Source of the DNA: Tidjanibacter sp.
Lineage (GTDB): Bacteria; Bacteroidota; Bacteroidia; Bacteroidales; Rikenellaceae
NCBI GenBank assembly: GCA_017390585.1
Contig: JAFPBB010000061.1
Coordinates: 1-49,339, forward strand
DNA: 49,339 nucleotides
Reading direction: 5' to 3'
Notes under the pieces: generated by a model
Databases searched by the model: none
Told to the model about the DNA's origin: nothing
What the model saw: the letters and a program-made list of their open reading frames with translations, nothing else
Position numbers and translations under genes: made by a program
Shown: positions 1 to 8,499 of the stretch, one piece after another
Numbering within the stretch: the first letter of the stretch is position 1
Layout: every line of letters starts with the position of its first letter

Positions 1-236
1 GTGAAGGGGTAGTAGGCATAGGGGTAGTAGGTTCCCTCCATCAGTCGTCGGAAACCACCCTTGCCGAACCCCTCTTCGTAGAGCTCGAGGTCTGTGGGGC
101 GCAATCCGGAGACCACGATGTTGACAATCAGTCGAGGCCTTCCGGAGTTGTTATTTTTGGCACTCACACCTGCCGAGCGACCACCTGTGAGGGCGGCTGC
201 GGTGAGCAGGAGGAGTAGCAGTGAGAGTCGCTTCAT
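1..236 (-). CDS. Alkaline phosphatase family protein, PafA-like (N-terminal part only)
   Basis: Only the first 78 codons are inside the window; the rest lies beyond position 1. The peptide starts with a hydrophobic signal sequence (MKRLSLLLLLLTAAALTGG). It then has RPRLIVNIVVSGLRPTDLEL followed by a GKGGFRRLMEGTYYPYAYYP-like segment. This matches the start of Bacteroidetes PafA-type phosphatases / type I phosphodiesterases, where K/R-P-x-L-V-V-x-I-V-V-D-Q-x-R-x-D-x-L precedes a GGF-rLl motif. In the typical family that V-D-Q aspartate is a metal ligand, but here the matching stretch reads VVSGLRPTD, so the canonical Asp-Gln is replaced. The protein should be periplasmic or exported. The identification rests on the N-terminus alone, so the substrate (phosphomonoester or diester) cannot be stated. 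Confidence 0.6.
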   Translation of the reverse strand, partial: MKRLSLLLLLLTAAALTGGRSAGVSAKNNNSGRPRLIVNIVVSGLRPTDLELYEEGFGKGGFRRLMEGTYYPYAYYPF

Positions 237-258
237 ATTGGTTGGGAAATATAGGGCG

Positions 259-289
259 TAAAGGTATAAATATCTTTGATATTTAACAA
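259..289 (-). promoter_or_regulatory. Bacteroidetes-type promoter for the PafA-like gene
   Basis: On the minus strand there is a TTG at 289-287, a 20-bp spacer, and TACCTTTA at 266-259, close to the -33 TTTG / -7 TAnnTTTG pattern of the primary Bacteroidetes sigma factor. The spacer holds a perfect 7-bp inverted repeat (AAATATC-AAA-GATATTT) that could be an operator. The start codon follows about 23 bp downstream. Confidence 0.5.
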
Positions 290-337
290 CGCTTCGGGGC
301 GATTATTTACTCGTTCCCCATCGTGGTTGGTGCCACT

Positions 338-1315
338 CTATTCGCCTGCCACCGCGTCGGAGAAGTGTGCCACATAGTCGGAGGCGATGGGGTTGTTGGG
401 GAAATCCCTCAGCAACTGCTCGGCTTGGAGTCGCATCGCACCTCGGAAGGCCACGTATTCGGAGCTCTCGGGATGGAGTGGGCGGTGGTTTCGGGCCTCG
501 GCAAGGCGTGCAAATTGCGCTCCGCTTCGGCGAGCTTCGGGCGAGAGGTAGGCCTCTGCAAAGAGCTCCCACACATACTCCACAGCCACCCTCGAGGGGT
601 GGACCATATCTTCGCCATAGAATCGGTAGTCGCGCAAGTCGTCGACAAGGGCCTCATAGGCAGGGAAGTAGTGGCACCTCTCGGGGTGGGCACCCACCAC
701 CTCATCCACGGCCACTCGGAGCGTGGCTTTCGAGAGCGAGTTGCCCTCCAGCCCGTCGGCGAGGTGGCGTATGGGGCTCACGGTGAACAAGATGTGCTTC
801 TCGGGTAGCCTCGCCACGATTCGCTCCAGCGCCTCCACAACCTCACCCACCTCGAGTCGTCGGCGAGTGAACTCACGTGCGGGCACCTTGTGGCAATTGG
901 CCACCACCTCTCCCTCGCGTTCGTAGACCCACGCTGTGCCGAGCGTCACAACAACCCACTCGGCTCTGCGGAGTGCCTCCCCACCCTCTTCGATGGCTCC
1001 ATTGATGGCCGCCGCCACGCGCTCTCCATCGGGGCCGTCGAAACAGCCGTGGGTGTCGAACGAGAAGGCCAAGTTGCCCCTATGGGAGAGCTCATCGGGG
1101 ACCACGGTGCGCCTCTCCACCATTCGGCCTATGGCGCGCTCGATGGAGAGGGGGTTGTAGAGTGTGCCGAGAGGGTTGGAGAGGGTCTCAATCCCCACCC
1201 TCACAAGGCGCTCTGCCACCTCCTCTGCGAAGCAGGAGCCTATGGAGAACACTCTCATCTGTTGGTCCAACCTACTCTGGCTGGGGCGGATATCTATCTG
1301 TGTGCGGAATTTCAT
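338..1315 (-). CDS. GSCFA domain-containing protein
   Basis: A 325-aa protein of the GSCFA family, named after its GSCFAEEVAERL-type motif, seen here near residue 25 (FSIGSCFAEEVAERL). The family resembles GDSL/SGNH esterases, with the Ser of GSCF as presumed nucleophile and a C-terminal DxxH-type segment (YGEDMVHPSRVAVEYVWELF) supplying Asp/His. It is very common in Bacteroidetes and its substrate is unknown. The start at 1315 (MKFRTQIDIRPS) is preferred over upstream in-frame codons because it begins at the conserved KFRTxxxI segment and lies just downstream of a promoter. The gene is transcribed away from ispE. No signal peptide is visible, so a cytoplasmic enzyme is likely. Confidence 0.85.
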   Translation of the reverse strand: MKFRTQIDIRPSQSRLDQQMRVFSIGSCFAEEVAERLVRVGIETLSNPLGTLYNPLSIERAIGRMVERRTVVPDELSHRGNLAFSFDTHGCFDGPDGERVAAAINGAIEEGGEALRRAEWVVVTLGTAWVYEREGEVVANCHKVPAREFTRRRLEVGEVVEALERIVARLPEKHILFTVSPIRHLADGLEGNSLSKATLRVAVDEVVGAHPERCHYFPAYEALVDDLRDYRFYGEDMVHPSRVAVEYVWELFAEAYLSPEARRSGAQFARLAEARNHRPLHPESSEYVAFRGAMRLQAEQLLRDFPNNPIASDYVAHFSDAVAGE

Positions 1316-1338
1316 TGGTGTGGATAGTGAAAGATTTA

Positions 1339-1381
1339 TTTGCTCAACACAAAGATAGGGATTATATTTGTAGTCACACAA
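1339..1381. promoter_or_regulatory. Overlapping divergent promoters for ispE (+) and the GSCFA gene (-)
   Basis: Plus strand: TTTG at 1339-1342, a 20-bp spacer and TATATTTG at 1363-1370, a perfect Bacteroidetes -33/-7 pair 50 bp ahead of ispE. Minus strand: TATCTTTG at 1357-1350 with a TTG at 1381-1379. The two promoters overlap, so polymerase binding at one should interfere with the other. Confidence 0.7.
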
Positions 1382-1419
1382 TCGGAACCCCATAAGTTTC
1401 ACCCCCAAGAGTGCAGAAA

Positions 1420-2235
1420 ATGACAATCAAAGCCTACCCGAAAATAAACCTCGGACTCGACATTCTCCGCAAGCGCGACGACGGCTTCCACGACATCGAC
1501 ACCCTGATGCTCCCCATCAAGGCCGTGGCCGACACCCTCACCATTGAGCCCAACACCACGGGCGGATGTTCCCTCCACATCGAGGGTCTCCAGGTGGACT
1601 GCTCTGCCGAGCGCAACCTCGTGGTGCGTGCGTGGATGCTCCTCAAGGAGCTCTACGATGTGGGCGGGGTCGATATGCAGCTCCACAAAGCCATCCCCTT
1701 TGGTGCGGGACTCGGAGGTGGTAGCGCCGACGCCGCAGCCGCCCTCACGGGCATAGCCAAGCTCTACGAACTCCCCATCTCCGAGGCCGAGCTCATCCAA
1801 CTCGCCTCCCGACTCGGCAGCGACGTCCCCTTTTTCATCCGCTCGGAGCCCACGTTTTGTCGCGGACGCGGCGAGATTATGGAGCCCGCCGAGATGGATT
1901 TGTCGGGGCTGTGGTGCGTGGTCTCCAAGCCTGCCTTTGGCATCTCCACCGCCGAAGCCTATGCGGGAGTCACCCCCTCCATCCCTGCCACTCCCCTCTG
2001 CGAGCGACTCCGCCTTCCCCTCCAGAGGTGGCAGAGCGAGATTGTCAACGACTTCGAGCGCTCGCTCTTCCCGCGCCACACGGCTCTCCCCAACATCAAG
2101 CGCGAGTTGCAACGTTGCGGTGCGCTCTACGCCTCGATGTCGGGCTCGGGCTCGGCAATGTTCGGTCTCTTCGACCACGAACCCACCTACGCCCCCATCT
2201 TTGCCGGCGAGGAAGTCTTTGTGTGCAAGCTCTGA
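1420..2235 (+). CDS. ispE: 4-diphosphocytidyl-2-C-methyl-D-erythritol kinase
   Basis: A GHMP-family kinase of 271 aa that phosphorylates 4-(CDP)-2-C-methyl-D-erythritol with ATP, the fourth step of the MEP isoprenoid pathway. The N-terminal substrate motif (AYPKINLGLDIL) and the glycine-rich ATP loop (PFGAGLGGGSADAAAAL, about residues 89-105) are intact. The C-terminal GHMP motif is MSGSGSAMFGLF. The ATG at 1420 is chosen over the GTG at 1411 because MTIKAYPKINLGL is the usual family start. Length is normal. dxr of the same pathway is 23 kb away in this window. A hairpin terminator follows at 2257-2298. Confidence 0.95.
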   Translation: MTIKAYPKINLGLDILRKRDDGFHDIDTLMLPIKAVADTLTIEPNTTGGCSLHIEGLQVDCSAERNLVVRAWMLLKELYDVGGVDMQLHKAIPFGAGLGGGSADAAAALTGIAKLYELPISEAELIQLASRLGSDVPFFIRSEPTFCRGRGEIMEPAEMDLSGLWCVVSKPAFGISTAEAYAGVTPSIPATPLCERLRLPLQRWQSEIVNDFERSLFPRHTALPNIKRELQRCGALYASMSGSGSAMFGLFDHEPTYAPIFAGEEVFVCKL

Positions 2236-2256
2236 GACTACTATAGCAACAAACAA

Positions 2257-2298
2257 TCGAGGGAGATTGGCGTGTCGATTCACACCAATCTCCCTCGA
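2257..2298. terminator. Bidirectional hairpin terminator between ispE and the EEP gene
   Basis: A perfect 14-bp inverted repeat (TCGAGGGAGATTGG at 2257-2270, complement at 2285-2298), with a further GTG/CAC pairing inside, sits between two convergent genes. Neither side has a long T-run, but the position and stability fit a shared terminator. Confidence 0.7.
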
Positions 2299-2331
2299 CT
2301 CATATCTATCGGTCGGTCTATTTCCCCCGGC

Positions 2332-3531
2332 CTACTCTTCCTCAATCAGCAACACTCTGCACACCAGCGGTTTGTGGTCCGAGAACTCGAGGTCGTAGGA
2401 GGCATACTCCTTGATGTCGAAGTGGTCACCCTCGGGGAAGATGTAGTCGATGCGGAAGAGGTCGAAGAGCCCACGGAAGGTGTGCTCCACGCCTCGGCCA
2501 CAGCTGAGGTAGGCATCATCGAGCCTTCGGCCACGCATAGTGCGGTAGGTGTAGGATACGGGGGTGTCGTTGAAGTCGCCACAGAGAATCACGGGGTGGG
2601 GCGAGGCCTCCACCGCCGCAGCCACACTCTCGGCTTCGGAGGCACGATGGCGGTAGTTGTCGCCCATTTTCGCAGCCACAAGAGAGAGCTTTTCGCCTGC
2701 TGCTTGGTCGTCGATAATACGCACCGAGAGGGTTTCGTGTCGCTCCTCATCCGTGATGCCCGTCGATTGGAGGTGGACATTGAAGATGCGGAGGGTGTCG
2801 CGCCCCATCTTCACATCGGCCCAGATGGCATTGACGTTACTCTCGTCGCTATCGGCCACACCGTGGCGAACAATGGGCCACGTTGAGAGGAGTGCATAAC
2901 CCGCCCCCGTGGAGCTATCCTTCTGCTCGGGGATGGCGTTCACAAAGATGGAGTAGTTGATGCGCGAGAGGTCGTTGCGGAGCTGAGTGAGGGTTTGCGA
3001 GTCGGAGAATTGGGCCTCCTGGAGAGCCACTATGGAGGCTCCCTGCCCATTGAGCCACTCCACAATATCCTCGTAGCGGTTGGTCTTCTGGTCGGGCGAG
3101 AGGAAGTTGGCCACATTGTAGCTCACCAGCACAATGTCGTCCCTTGTGCGCTCCACGGCCGAGGCCTTGCTCGCAAAGTCGGGACGATAGAAGAGTGCAA
3201 TGTTGCTCCCTCCGAGCAGCAACATCGCTCCCGAGACCAAGAACCATTTGCGCCAGCGCACCACCCACCAGAGTGCCGCCACGATATTGAGGTAGTAGAC
3301 CACCTGGAAAAAGAGACCTGCGAGGGTGAATATCGCCGTGCTCCTCGGGTCGACCACCTTGGCGAGCATACCGGCAATGAGTCCGAGGGCTGCGAGGATG
3401 GTGAGAGCCATCATCAGCGAGTCGGCCACAACGAGCAGTGCGCGAGCCACTCCACCTGTGGGGCGTTCGCGTCGTGCGCTACCATATTCGCTGTGGTAGT
3501 AGCCGTCGGTTGTTCTGCGTTTGCGGGTCAT
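2332..3531 (-). CDS. Endonuclease/exonuclease/phosphatase family membrane protein
   Basis: 399 aa. The first ~125 residues hold three hydrophobic segments (residues ~32-58, 64-85, 90-112), so the catalytic domain is tethered to the inner membrane. From ~135 on it is a DNase I-like fold: VSYNVANFL, ALQEAQ (metal-binding Glu), FNVHLQS, ILCGDFNDTP and FSDHKPLV (catalytic Asp-His). Bacteroidales genomes carry this architecture widely; the substrate could be a nucleic acid, phosphoinositide-like lipid or other phosphodiester. It is the last gene of a leftward operon, 24 bp after the rhomboid protease and downstream of mutL. All catalytic motifs are present, so it should be active. Confidence 0.85.
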   Translation of the reverse strand: MTRKRRTTDGYYHSEYGSARRERPTGGVARALLVVADSLMMALTILAALGLIAGMLAKVVDPRSTAIFTLAGLFFQVVYYLNIVAALWWVVRWRKWFLVSGAMLLLGGSNIALFYRPDFASKASAVERTRDDIVLVSYNVANFLSPDQKTNRYEDIVEWLNGQGASIVALQEAQFSDSQTLTQLRNDLSRINYSIFVNAIPEQKDSSTGAGYALLSTWPIVRHGVADSDESNVNAIWADVKMGRDTLRIFNVHLQSTGITDEERHETLSVRIIDDQAAGEKLSLVAAKMGDNYRHRASEAESVAAAVEASPHPVILCGDFNDTPVSYTYRTMRGRRLDDAYLSCGRGVEHTFRGLFDLFRIDYIFPEGDHFDIKEYASYDLEFSDHKPLVCRVLLIEEE

Positions 3532-3555
3532 CTGTCGCTTGGGTTAGTTGCCAAA

Positions 3556-4218
3556 TCAGGGGAACCAAATCTTCCCTTTTTTCTTCCACTCGCGCAGCAG
3601 GAGGAAGCCGAAAATCATACCTCCAAGGTGGGCGAAGTGGGCCACATTGGAGCCCGTGGAGGCCACGCCCCCAAAGAGTTCGAGCACACCATAGAGCACC
3701 ACAAACCACTTGGCCTTCAGCGAGATGGGCGGAAAGAGGAGCATCACAATGTTGTTGGGATGGAGCATTCCGTAGGCGAGCAGGAGTCCAAAGACTGCTC
3801 CCGAGGCGCCCACAGTGGTAAAGCGAGGAATCGAGCGATAGCCTTCGGCCAGGAGCGAGGCCACCTCGGCGTAGTTGACTCCGAGTTGGATGATGCCCGC
3901 GCCCACACCACAGATGAGGTAGTAGAGCAGGAATCGCTTGGAGCCGAGGTCATACTCGATGACCCTACCAAACATCCAGAGAGCCACCATATTGAAGAAC
4001 AAGTGGCCCAGATTGGCGTGCATAAACATATAGCTGAGCAGCTGCACAGCCGTGGTGAGCTTCACGGGGAAGCTGAGCGCGAAGGTCTCATAGAACCAAG
4101 CCTCCAGACCACGGGGCAGCAACTGCTGGGTGAGGAACACGAGCACATTGGCAATGAGCAGGTTCTTCACCACGGGAGGTATGTTCACAGCGGGGCTGTA
4201 GTATCCGTTGTTATTCAT
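3556..4218 (-). CDS. Rhomboid family intramembrane serine protease
   Basis: A 220-aa polytopic protein with about six membrane segments. The rhomboid motifs are all there: MHANLGHLFFNMVALW (the HxxxN of helix 2), the catalytic serine in TVGASGAVFGLLLAYG, and the catalytic histidine in HFAHLGGMIFGFLL. It cleaves membrane proteins within the bilayer; targets are unknown. The start MNNNGYYSPAVNIPPVVKNLL is typical of Bacteroidales rhomboids. It lies 62 bp after mutL and 24 bp before the EEP gene in the same direction. Family membership is certain. Confidence 0.93.
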   Translation of the reverse strand: MNNNGYYSPAVNIPPVVKNLLIANVLVFLTQQLLPRGLEAWFYETFALSFPVKLTTAVQLLSYMFMHANLGHLFFNMVALWMFGRVIEYDLGSKRFLLYYLICGVGAGIIQLGVNYAEVASLLAEGYRSIPRFTTVGASGAVFGLLLAYGMLHPNNIVMLLFPPISLKAKWFVVLYGVLELFGGVASTGSNVAHFAHLGGMIFGFLLLREWKKKGKIWFP

Positions 4219-4280
4219 CGTTTTTCCGTCTCAATTTTCTTGTCTTGTTATTCTCTTTTGCGGTGAGCACCACTCCACCT

Positions 4281-6173
4281 CTATCGTCCGAAGAGGCTCT
4301 CGATGAGTGCGTTGTCCACCATCCTCACCACGGGGGCACAACTGCCCTCGGCGTGGTAGACATCCTCGAGGGTCTCCACCATCTTCTCCACGCTCATCTC
4401 TCCGAGCGGCTTGGCACTGCGCGTGTGGGACAACACCTTGGCGAGTCGCTCCTTGCGCTCCCTTTCGGAGGAGCCCGTTCCGTCGCGGAGCGAGTCGATC
4501 ATCTCATAGATGACCCTCTCGGCCTCGGCCTCATCGGGGAGTTCGGCGGGGTAGGCCACCAGGTCTATGTGGTTGTCGTCCACGAGGTTGTAGTCATATC
4601 CGAAGGTTGCGAAGTACTCCTTCTCATCGCGCAGACACTCCACATCGTCGAGCGAAAAGACCTTCCTCTGCGGGAAGAGAAGTCGCTGTCCCACGGCGGC
4701 CTCGTCGCTGCGGATAAGCTCCATATAGTAGTTGTAGAGGAGCAACTCTCGGGCCTTTTCCATATCGACCACGGCCAATCCGCCGCGGAAGGTGGTGGCC
4801 ACATAGCCGCCACCTATGGGCAAAGCTCCGCTGAAACCACCCAGGTCGTCGGGGGTTATGCACTCCTCGGCGGGCAACAACTGCTCCTCACCAAAGAAGC
4901 ACCCCTCCTCCAGCTCCAACTCTCCCTCGAGGAGAGATGCGTAGCCATCCTTCTGTGGCTGCGAGGGGATGCTCGGGTAGCTCTCCACCCTGTCGGAGAG
5001 GAGGCCGCGATTGCTCCTGCCGCCACCCCCACTCTCTTGACCCGCACTCTCCTCCTCGTTGTCGCGTGCGAAGGGGTTGTAGAAGGGGTTGAGGGTGGTG
5101 CGAGGCTCCTCCAAAGGTCGACGTATGGAGCCATCGAAAACGGGAATCTCCACCTCGCCGAGGTTCTCGAAGTCCATCATCGGGATGACACCCGTTTTTG
5201 CCAACGACTCCCTGACGGCGGCGTTGACAATCTGCCAGATCTCGCTCTCCTCGCTGAACTTCACCTCGGTTTTCTGGGGATGGACATTGACATCCACCTT
5301 CTGTGTATCGACCGTGAGGTAGAGGAAATAGGAGGGGGTGTGACCCGCGGGTATGAGTTTTTCGTAGGCGGCCATCACCGCTTTGTGGATGTAGGGGCTC
5401 TTGAAGAAGCGGCCATTGACAAAGAGGAACTGCTCCTCCTTGCGCTTCTTGGCCGACTCGGGCCTGCCGACATAGCCCTCGATGCGCACAATCGACGTGA
5501 TGGTCGAGACCTCCAGCAACTGCGCCGCCACACTCTTTCCCATCAGGGCCGCAATACGACCCCTAATGGTGCTCTTGGGGAGGTTGAAGAGGGGGGCGTC
5601 GTCGCGGTAGAGTGCAAAGGCCACATCGGGATGACAGAGTGCCACACGTCGGAACTCCGTCTTGATTTTTCCCGCCTCGCGTTCGCTGCTTTCGAGGAAC
5701 TTGCGTCGTGCGGGGACATTGTAGAAGAGGTTGGAGACCTTGAAGTTACTACCCTTGGGGGCCACCACGCTCTCCTGCGAGCGGTATTCGCCACCCTCGA
5801 TGATGATGCGTGTTGCCAACTCCTCGTCGGCGGTGCGGGTAGTGAGCTCCACCTCTGCCACGGCGGCAATGGAGGGGAGCGCCTCGCCTCGGAAACCGAA
5901 GGTCTGGAGCTCATAGATATCCTCGAGCGAGGTGATTTTGCTGGTGGCGTGTTTGTCGAAGGCGAGCCTTGCGTCGGCGGGGGTCATACCCTCTCCGTCG
6001 TCGATCACCTGCACGAGTTCCCTGCCATCGGCGCGGAAGTTGACGGTGACCATCGACGCACCCGCATCGACAGCATTCTCCGTCATCTCCTTCACCACCG
6101 AGGCGGGACTACCCACAACCTCACCTGCGGCTATCTGATTGGCCACACAATCGGGCAATACTCTAATCTTCAT
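4281..6173 (-). CDS. mutL: DNA mismatch repair protein MutL
   Basis: 630 aa. MutL links MutS mismatch recognition to strand removal. The N-terminal GHKL ATPase is complete: ANQIAAGEVV, KEMTENAVDAGAS, IDDGEGM and FGFRGEALPSIAAV, followed by the transducer domain (KRKEEQFLFVNGRFFK). An acidic, Gly/Ser-rich linker spans about residues 345-420 and the C-terminal dimerization domain runs to the end. In that domain, where many MutL proteins have the metal-binding DQHAxxE motif, this one reads VVDMEKARELLLYN, with no Gln-His. The endonuclease may therefore be degenerate. It is second in a leftward operon after a 99-aa membrane protein gene. Confidence 0.95.
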   Translation of the reverse strand: MKIRVLPDCVANQIAAGEVVGSPASVVKEMTENAVDAGASMVTVNFRADGRELVQVIDDGEGMTPADARLAFDKHATSKITSLEDIYELQTFGFRGEALPSIAAVAEVELTTRTADEELATRIIIEGGEYRSQESVVAPKGSNFKVSNLFYNVPARRKFLESSEREAGKIKTEFRRVALCHPDVAFALYRDDAPLFNLPKSTIRGRIAALMGKSVAAQLLEVSTITSIVRIEGYVGRPESAKKRKEEQFLFVNGRFFKSPYIHKAVMAAYEKLIPAGHTPSYFLYLTVDTQKVDVNVHPQKTEVKFSEESEIWQIVNAAVRESLAKTGVIPMMDFENLGEVEIPVFDGSIRRPLEEPRTTLNPFYNPFARDNEEESAGQESGGGGRSNRGLLSDRVESYPSIPSQPQKDGYASLLEGELELEEGCFFGEEQLLPAEECITPDDLGGFSGALPIGGGYVATTFRGGLAVVDMEKARELLLYNYYMELIRSDEAAVGQRLLFPQRKVFSLDDVECLRDEKEYFATFGYDYNLVDDNHIDLVAYPAELPDEAEAERVIYEMIDSLRDGTGSSERERKERLAKVLSHTRSAKPLGEMSVEKMVETLEDVYHAEGSCAPVVRMVDNALIESLFGR

Positions 6174-6210
6174 CTCTTGCTATCAAATTGCTTGGAGCAA
6201 CACCTCTCCA

Positions 6211-6510
6211 CTAAAAGTTGATGCTACGCAGCAGTGCCAGGAAGCCCACAACGAGCAACACCACCAGCAACAGGCGCGATGCGCTACTCTTGCGTCGCAC
6301 GGCAGCCTCTCGCTCGGCTCTCTCGAGTCGTTGCTGGGAGCGCGCACGCAGCAGGTCGCCGGGCTGTCGCTCCTTGTTTGCCTCCTCGCGGGGCGCGTGT
6401 CCGAGTTCTATGCGTCGCTGGTTGCGCGCCTCCTGCTCGGCGTCGTAGTAGCGTGGATTGTAGCTGAATTGGCGGGGTTTGCGCCTCAAAGACTGACCTA
6501 TTCCAAACAT
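6211..6510 (-). CDS. Small C-tail-anchored membrane protein, conserved hypothetical
   Basis: 99 aa, start chosen at MFGIGQSLRRKPRQFSYNPR because upstream in-frame codons lie in the promoter region. The N-terminal two thirds is highly charged (FSYNPRYYDAEQEARNQRR, then repeated Arg/Glu) and probably helical. The last ~22 residues are a single membrane helix (LLLVVLLVVGFLALLRSINF). Proteins with a KPRxFxYxPRYYDxExEAR start are, to my recollection, common beside mutL in Bacteroidales, but I know of no function. It leads the operon with mutL 37 bp behind. A structural or regulatory membrane protein is more likely than an enzyme. Confidence 0.75.
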   Translation of the reverse strand: MFGIGQSLRRKPRQFSYNPRYYDAEQEARNQRRIELGHAPREEANKERQPGDLLRARSQQRLERAEREAAVRRKSSASRLLLVVLLVVGFLALLRSINF

Positions 6511-6551
6511 AAAATGGGGGTATTTATGGATTCCGTTTATTAGACTACTAT

Positions 6552-6584
6552 GGGTGGCCCGTTGTGAAGCCACCCACAAATGTA
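6552..6584 (-). promoter_or_regulatory. -7 element and leader hairpin for the mutL operon
   Basis: TACATTTG at 6584-6577 (minus strand) matches the Bacteroidetes -7 box; no clear -33 is visible. Just downstream on the same strand is a perfect 7-bp inverted repeat (GGGTGGC at 6552-6558 with GCCACCC at 6569-6575). It also lies 27 bp after the dnaJ stop, so it could instead help end the dnaJ transcript, although no T-run follows. Confidence 0.45.
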
Positions 6585-6601
6585 GTTATTTTATTCCGAA
6601 T

Positions 6602-7762
6602 CTATCCGAAAAAGTTTCTCATCCTGTCAAAAATGTTCTGCTCGCCCTTCTCCCCTTCGGCCTTTTTGAAGTTGGGCTGCTCGGCGAGTTTCTCGAGGAG
6701 TTTTTTCTCCTCGCTGGTGAGCTTGGTGGGGATGACGATGTCCACAATGGCCAAGATGTCGCCCCTGCCGTAGCCGTTGACCGAGGGCAGACCCTTACCC
6801 CTCAACCTCAACACCTTGCCTGCGGGGGTGCCGGGGGCAATGCGGATGCGGGCCTTGGAGTCGATGGTGGGCACCTCCACCTCGCCACCGAGGATGGCTG
6901 TGGTCACAGATATCTTCAGGTTGTGGAGCAAATCGTCGCCATCGCGCACAAGCTCGGGATTCTTCTCCTCCTCGATGAGCACGAGCAGATCGCCGTTTAC
7001 TCCGCCCCTGCGGGCTGCGTGGCCCTTGCCGCTGACAGAGAGCTGCATACCCTCTGCAACACCTGCGGGGATGGCAATCTCCACCACCTCCTCGCCACGC
7101 ACAACACCCTCACCGCCACACTTGGGGCAGAAGGCCGTGATGACCTTACCCTCGCCTCCACAAGTGGGACACGCGCGTCGAGTCTGTGCTCTGCCGAAGA
7201 AGCTGTTGACGGTCTCTATGGTGTAGCCTGCACCGTTGCAATTGGGACAGGTGGAGTAGCTGTTGGAGTCCTTAGCACCCGAGCCGCCACACTGGTCGCA
7301 AGCAATCTGCTTGGCGATTTTGATTTTCTTGGTACACCCCTCGGCGATCTCGCTCAGCGAGAGTTTCACCTTCACGCGGATGTCGCCACCGCGCCTAACC
7401 CTCGGAGCACTTCCGCCACCGCCGAAACCTCCGAAGCCACCGAAATGACCTCCGAAGATGTCGCCAAACTGGCTGAAGATGTCCTCCATCGAGAAGCCGC
7501 CGAAGCCGCCTCCGCCACCGAAACCACCGGCTCCGCCCTCCATACCGGCGTGGCCAAATTGGTCGTAGCGGGCCCTCTTCTGGGGGTCGCTGAGCACATC
7601 ATAGGCCTCTGCGGCCTCCTTGAATTTCTCCTCGGCCTCTTTGTCGCCGGGATTTTTGTCGGGGTGATATTTGATGGCTGCCTTTCGGTAGGCCTTTTTC
7701 AATTCGTCGGCGCTGACGTTTTTCTCAACGCCGAGCACCTCGTAGTAATCTCTTTTTGCCAT
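6602..7762 (-). CDS. dnaJ: Chaperone protein DnaJ
   Basis: 386 aa, type I Hsp40 that delivers substrates to DnaK and stimulates its ATPase. The J domain covers residues 1-70 with the HPD motif in [11 protein letters not shown] Gly/Phe-rich region follows (about 80-130, many GGFGG repeats). The zinc centre has four CxxCxGxG repeats ([32 protein letters not shown]). The C-terminal substrate-binding domain contains [18 protein letters not shown]. It is 69 bp downstream of grpE in the same direction, forming the usual Bacteroidales chaperone pair. Confidence 0.97.
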   Translation of the reverse strand: MAKRDYYEVLGVEKNVSADELKKAYRKAAIKYHPDKNPGDKEAEEKFKEAAEAYDVLSDPQKRARYDQFGHAGMEGGAGGFGGGGGFGGFSMEDIFSQFGDIFGGHFGGFGGFGGGGSAPRVRRGGDIRVKVKLSLSEIAEGCTKKIKIAKQIACDQCGGSGAKDSNSYSTCPNCNGAGYTIETVNSFFGRAQTRRACPTCGGEGKVITAFCPKCGGEGVVRGEEVVEIAIPAGVAEGMQLSVSGKGHAARRGGVNGDLLVLIEEEKNPELVRDGDDLLHNLKISVTTAILGGEVEVPTIDSKARIRIAPGTPAGKVLRLRGKGLPSVNGYGRGDILAIVDIVIPTKLTSEEKKLLEKLAEQPNFKKAEGEKGEQNIFDRMRNFFG

Positions 7763-7831
7763 AATTGCTTGTTGGGTATCAACATTTTATCTACTTTGCT
7801 TTGGCTCCCCCTGCAGGGGCCCCAAGCGAGG

Positions 7832-8413
7832 CTACTCGCCCACGACCACCTTGGCGTAGCGGATCACCTTCTCCTTGAGTTTGTAGCCCTTCTGCACCAC
7901 GTCGATGATTAGACCCTTCTTGTCGTCACCCGCGGGGAATTTGGCCACAGCCTCGTGGAGGTCGGTGTCGAGGGGGAGACCTATGGCCTCAATCTCGCTC
8001 ACACCCCTACCCTTGAGGGTCTCCTTCATCTTGAGGTGGATGAGCTCCACACCCTCGCGCACGGAAGCCACGTCGGTAGCGGTCTGCATCGCACCCAGCG
8101 CGCGGTCGAAGTCGTCTGCCACAGCCAACATAGCCTTGATGACATCCTCGCCGCCGCTCTCAATGAGCTCCATCTTCTCGCGGAGGGTGCGCTTGCGGTA
8201 GTTGTCGAACTCGGCCGACAGACGGAGATACTTGTCCTTCCACTCCTCGGCCTCGGCATTTGCCGTTTTGGCAGACTCTGCCACCTCGCCCTCTGCCACT
8301 TTGTCAGCCTCGGGGGTGGCGGTTTCAACATTTTCAGCCGCATTGGGCGCTACATTTTCTTCACTAACCTGCTGATTTTCAGCCGTAGTTTTCTCTTTTT
8401 TACACTTGGTCAT
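7832..8413 (-). CDS. grpE: Nucleotide exchange factor GrpE
   Basis: 193 aa. GrpE releases ADP from DnaK. The N-terminal ~60 residues are acidic and Ala/Glu-rich and probably disordered. The long helix begins at EEWKDKYLRLSAEFDNYRKR, a highly conserved GrpE segment. The beta-domain ends with VVQKGYKLKEKVIRYAKVVV, the family signature. The start MTKCKKEKTTAENQQ is the only plausible one. dnaJ follows 69 bp downstream. No -7 box with the exact TAnnTTTG form is visible in the first 100 bp upstream. Confidence 0.96.
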   Translation of the reverse strand: MTKCKKEKTTAENQQVSEENVAPNAAENVETATPEADKVAEGEVAESAKTANAEAEEWKDKYLRLSAEFDNYRKRTLREKMELIESGGEDVIKAMLAVADDFDRALGAMQTATDVASVREGVELIHLKMKETLKGRGVSEIEAIGLPLDTDLHEAVAKFPAGDDKKGLIIDVVQKGYKLKEKVIRYAKVVVGE

Positions 8414-8499
8414 ATTTGGTTTTTGTTTGTTTCTACCCTATGGTGTTCAAAATGTGTGCCGTACACACCCGCGCCACCCCTGCAACGGAGCAGCCCCCA

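Noticed and set aside
4245-6221. A 658-codon frame on the plus strand opposite mutL
   Set aside because: Composition (His/Gly/Leu-rich) is that of an antisense shadow in GC-rich DNA, and MutL motifs on the other strand are unambiguous.
6552-6575. Hairpin as a standard terminator for dnaJ
   Set aside because: There is no T-run after it and it lies right after a -7 box of the next operon; its role is left open.
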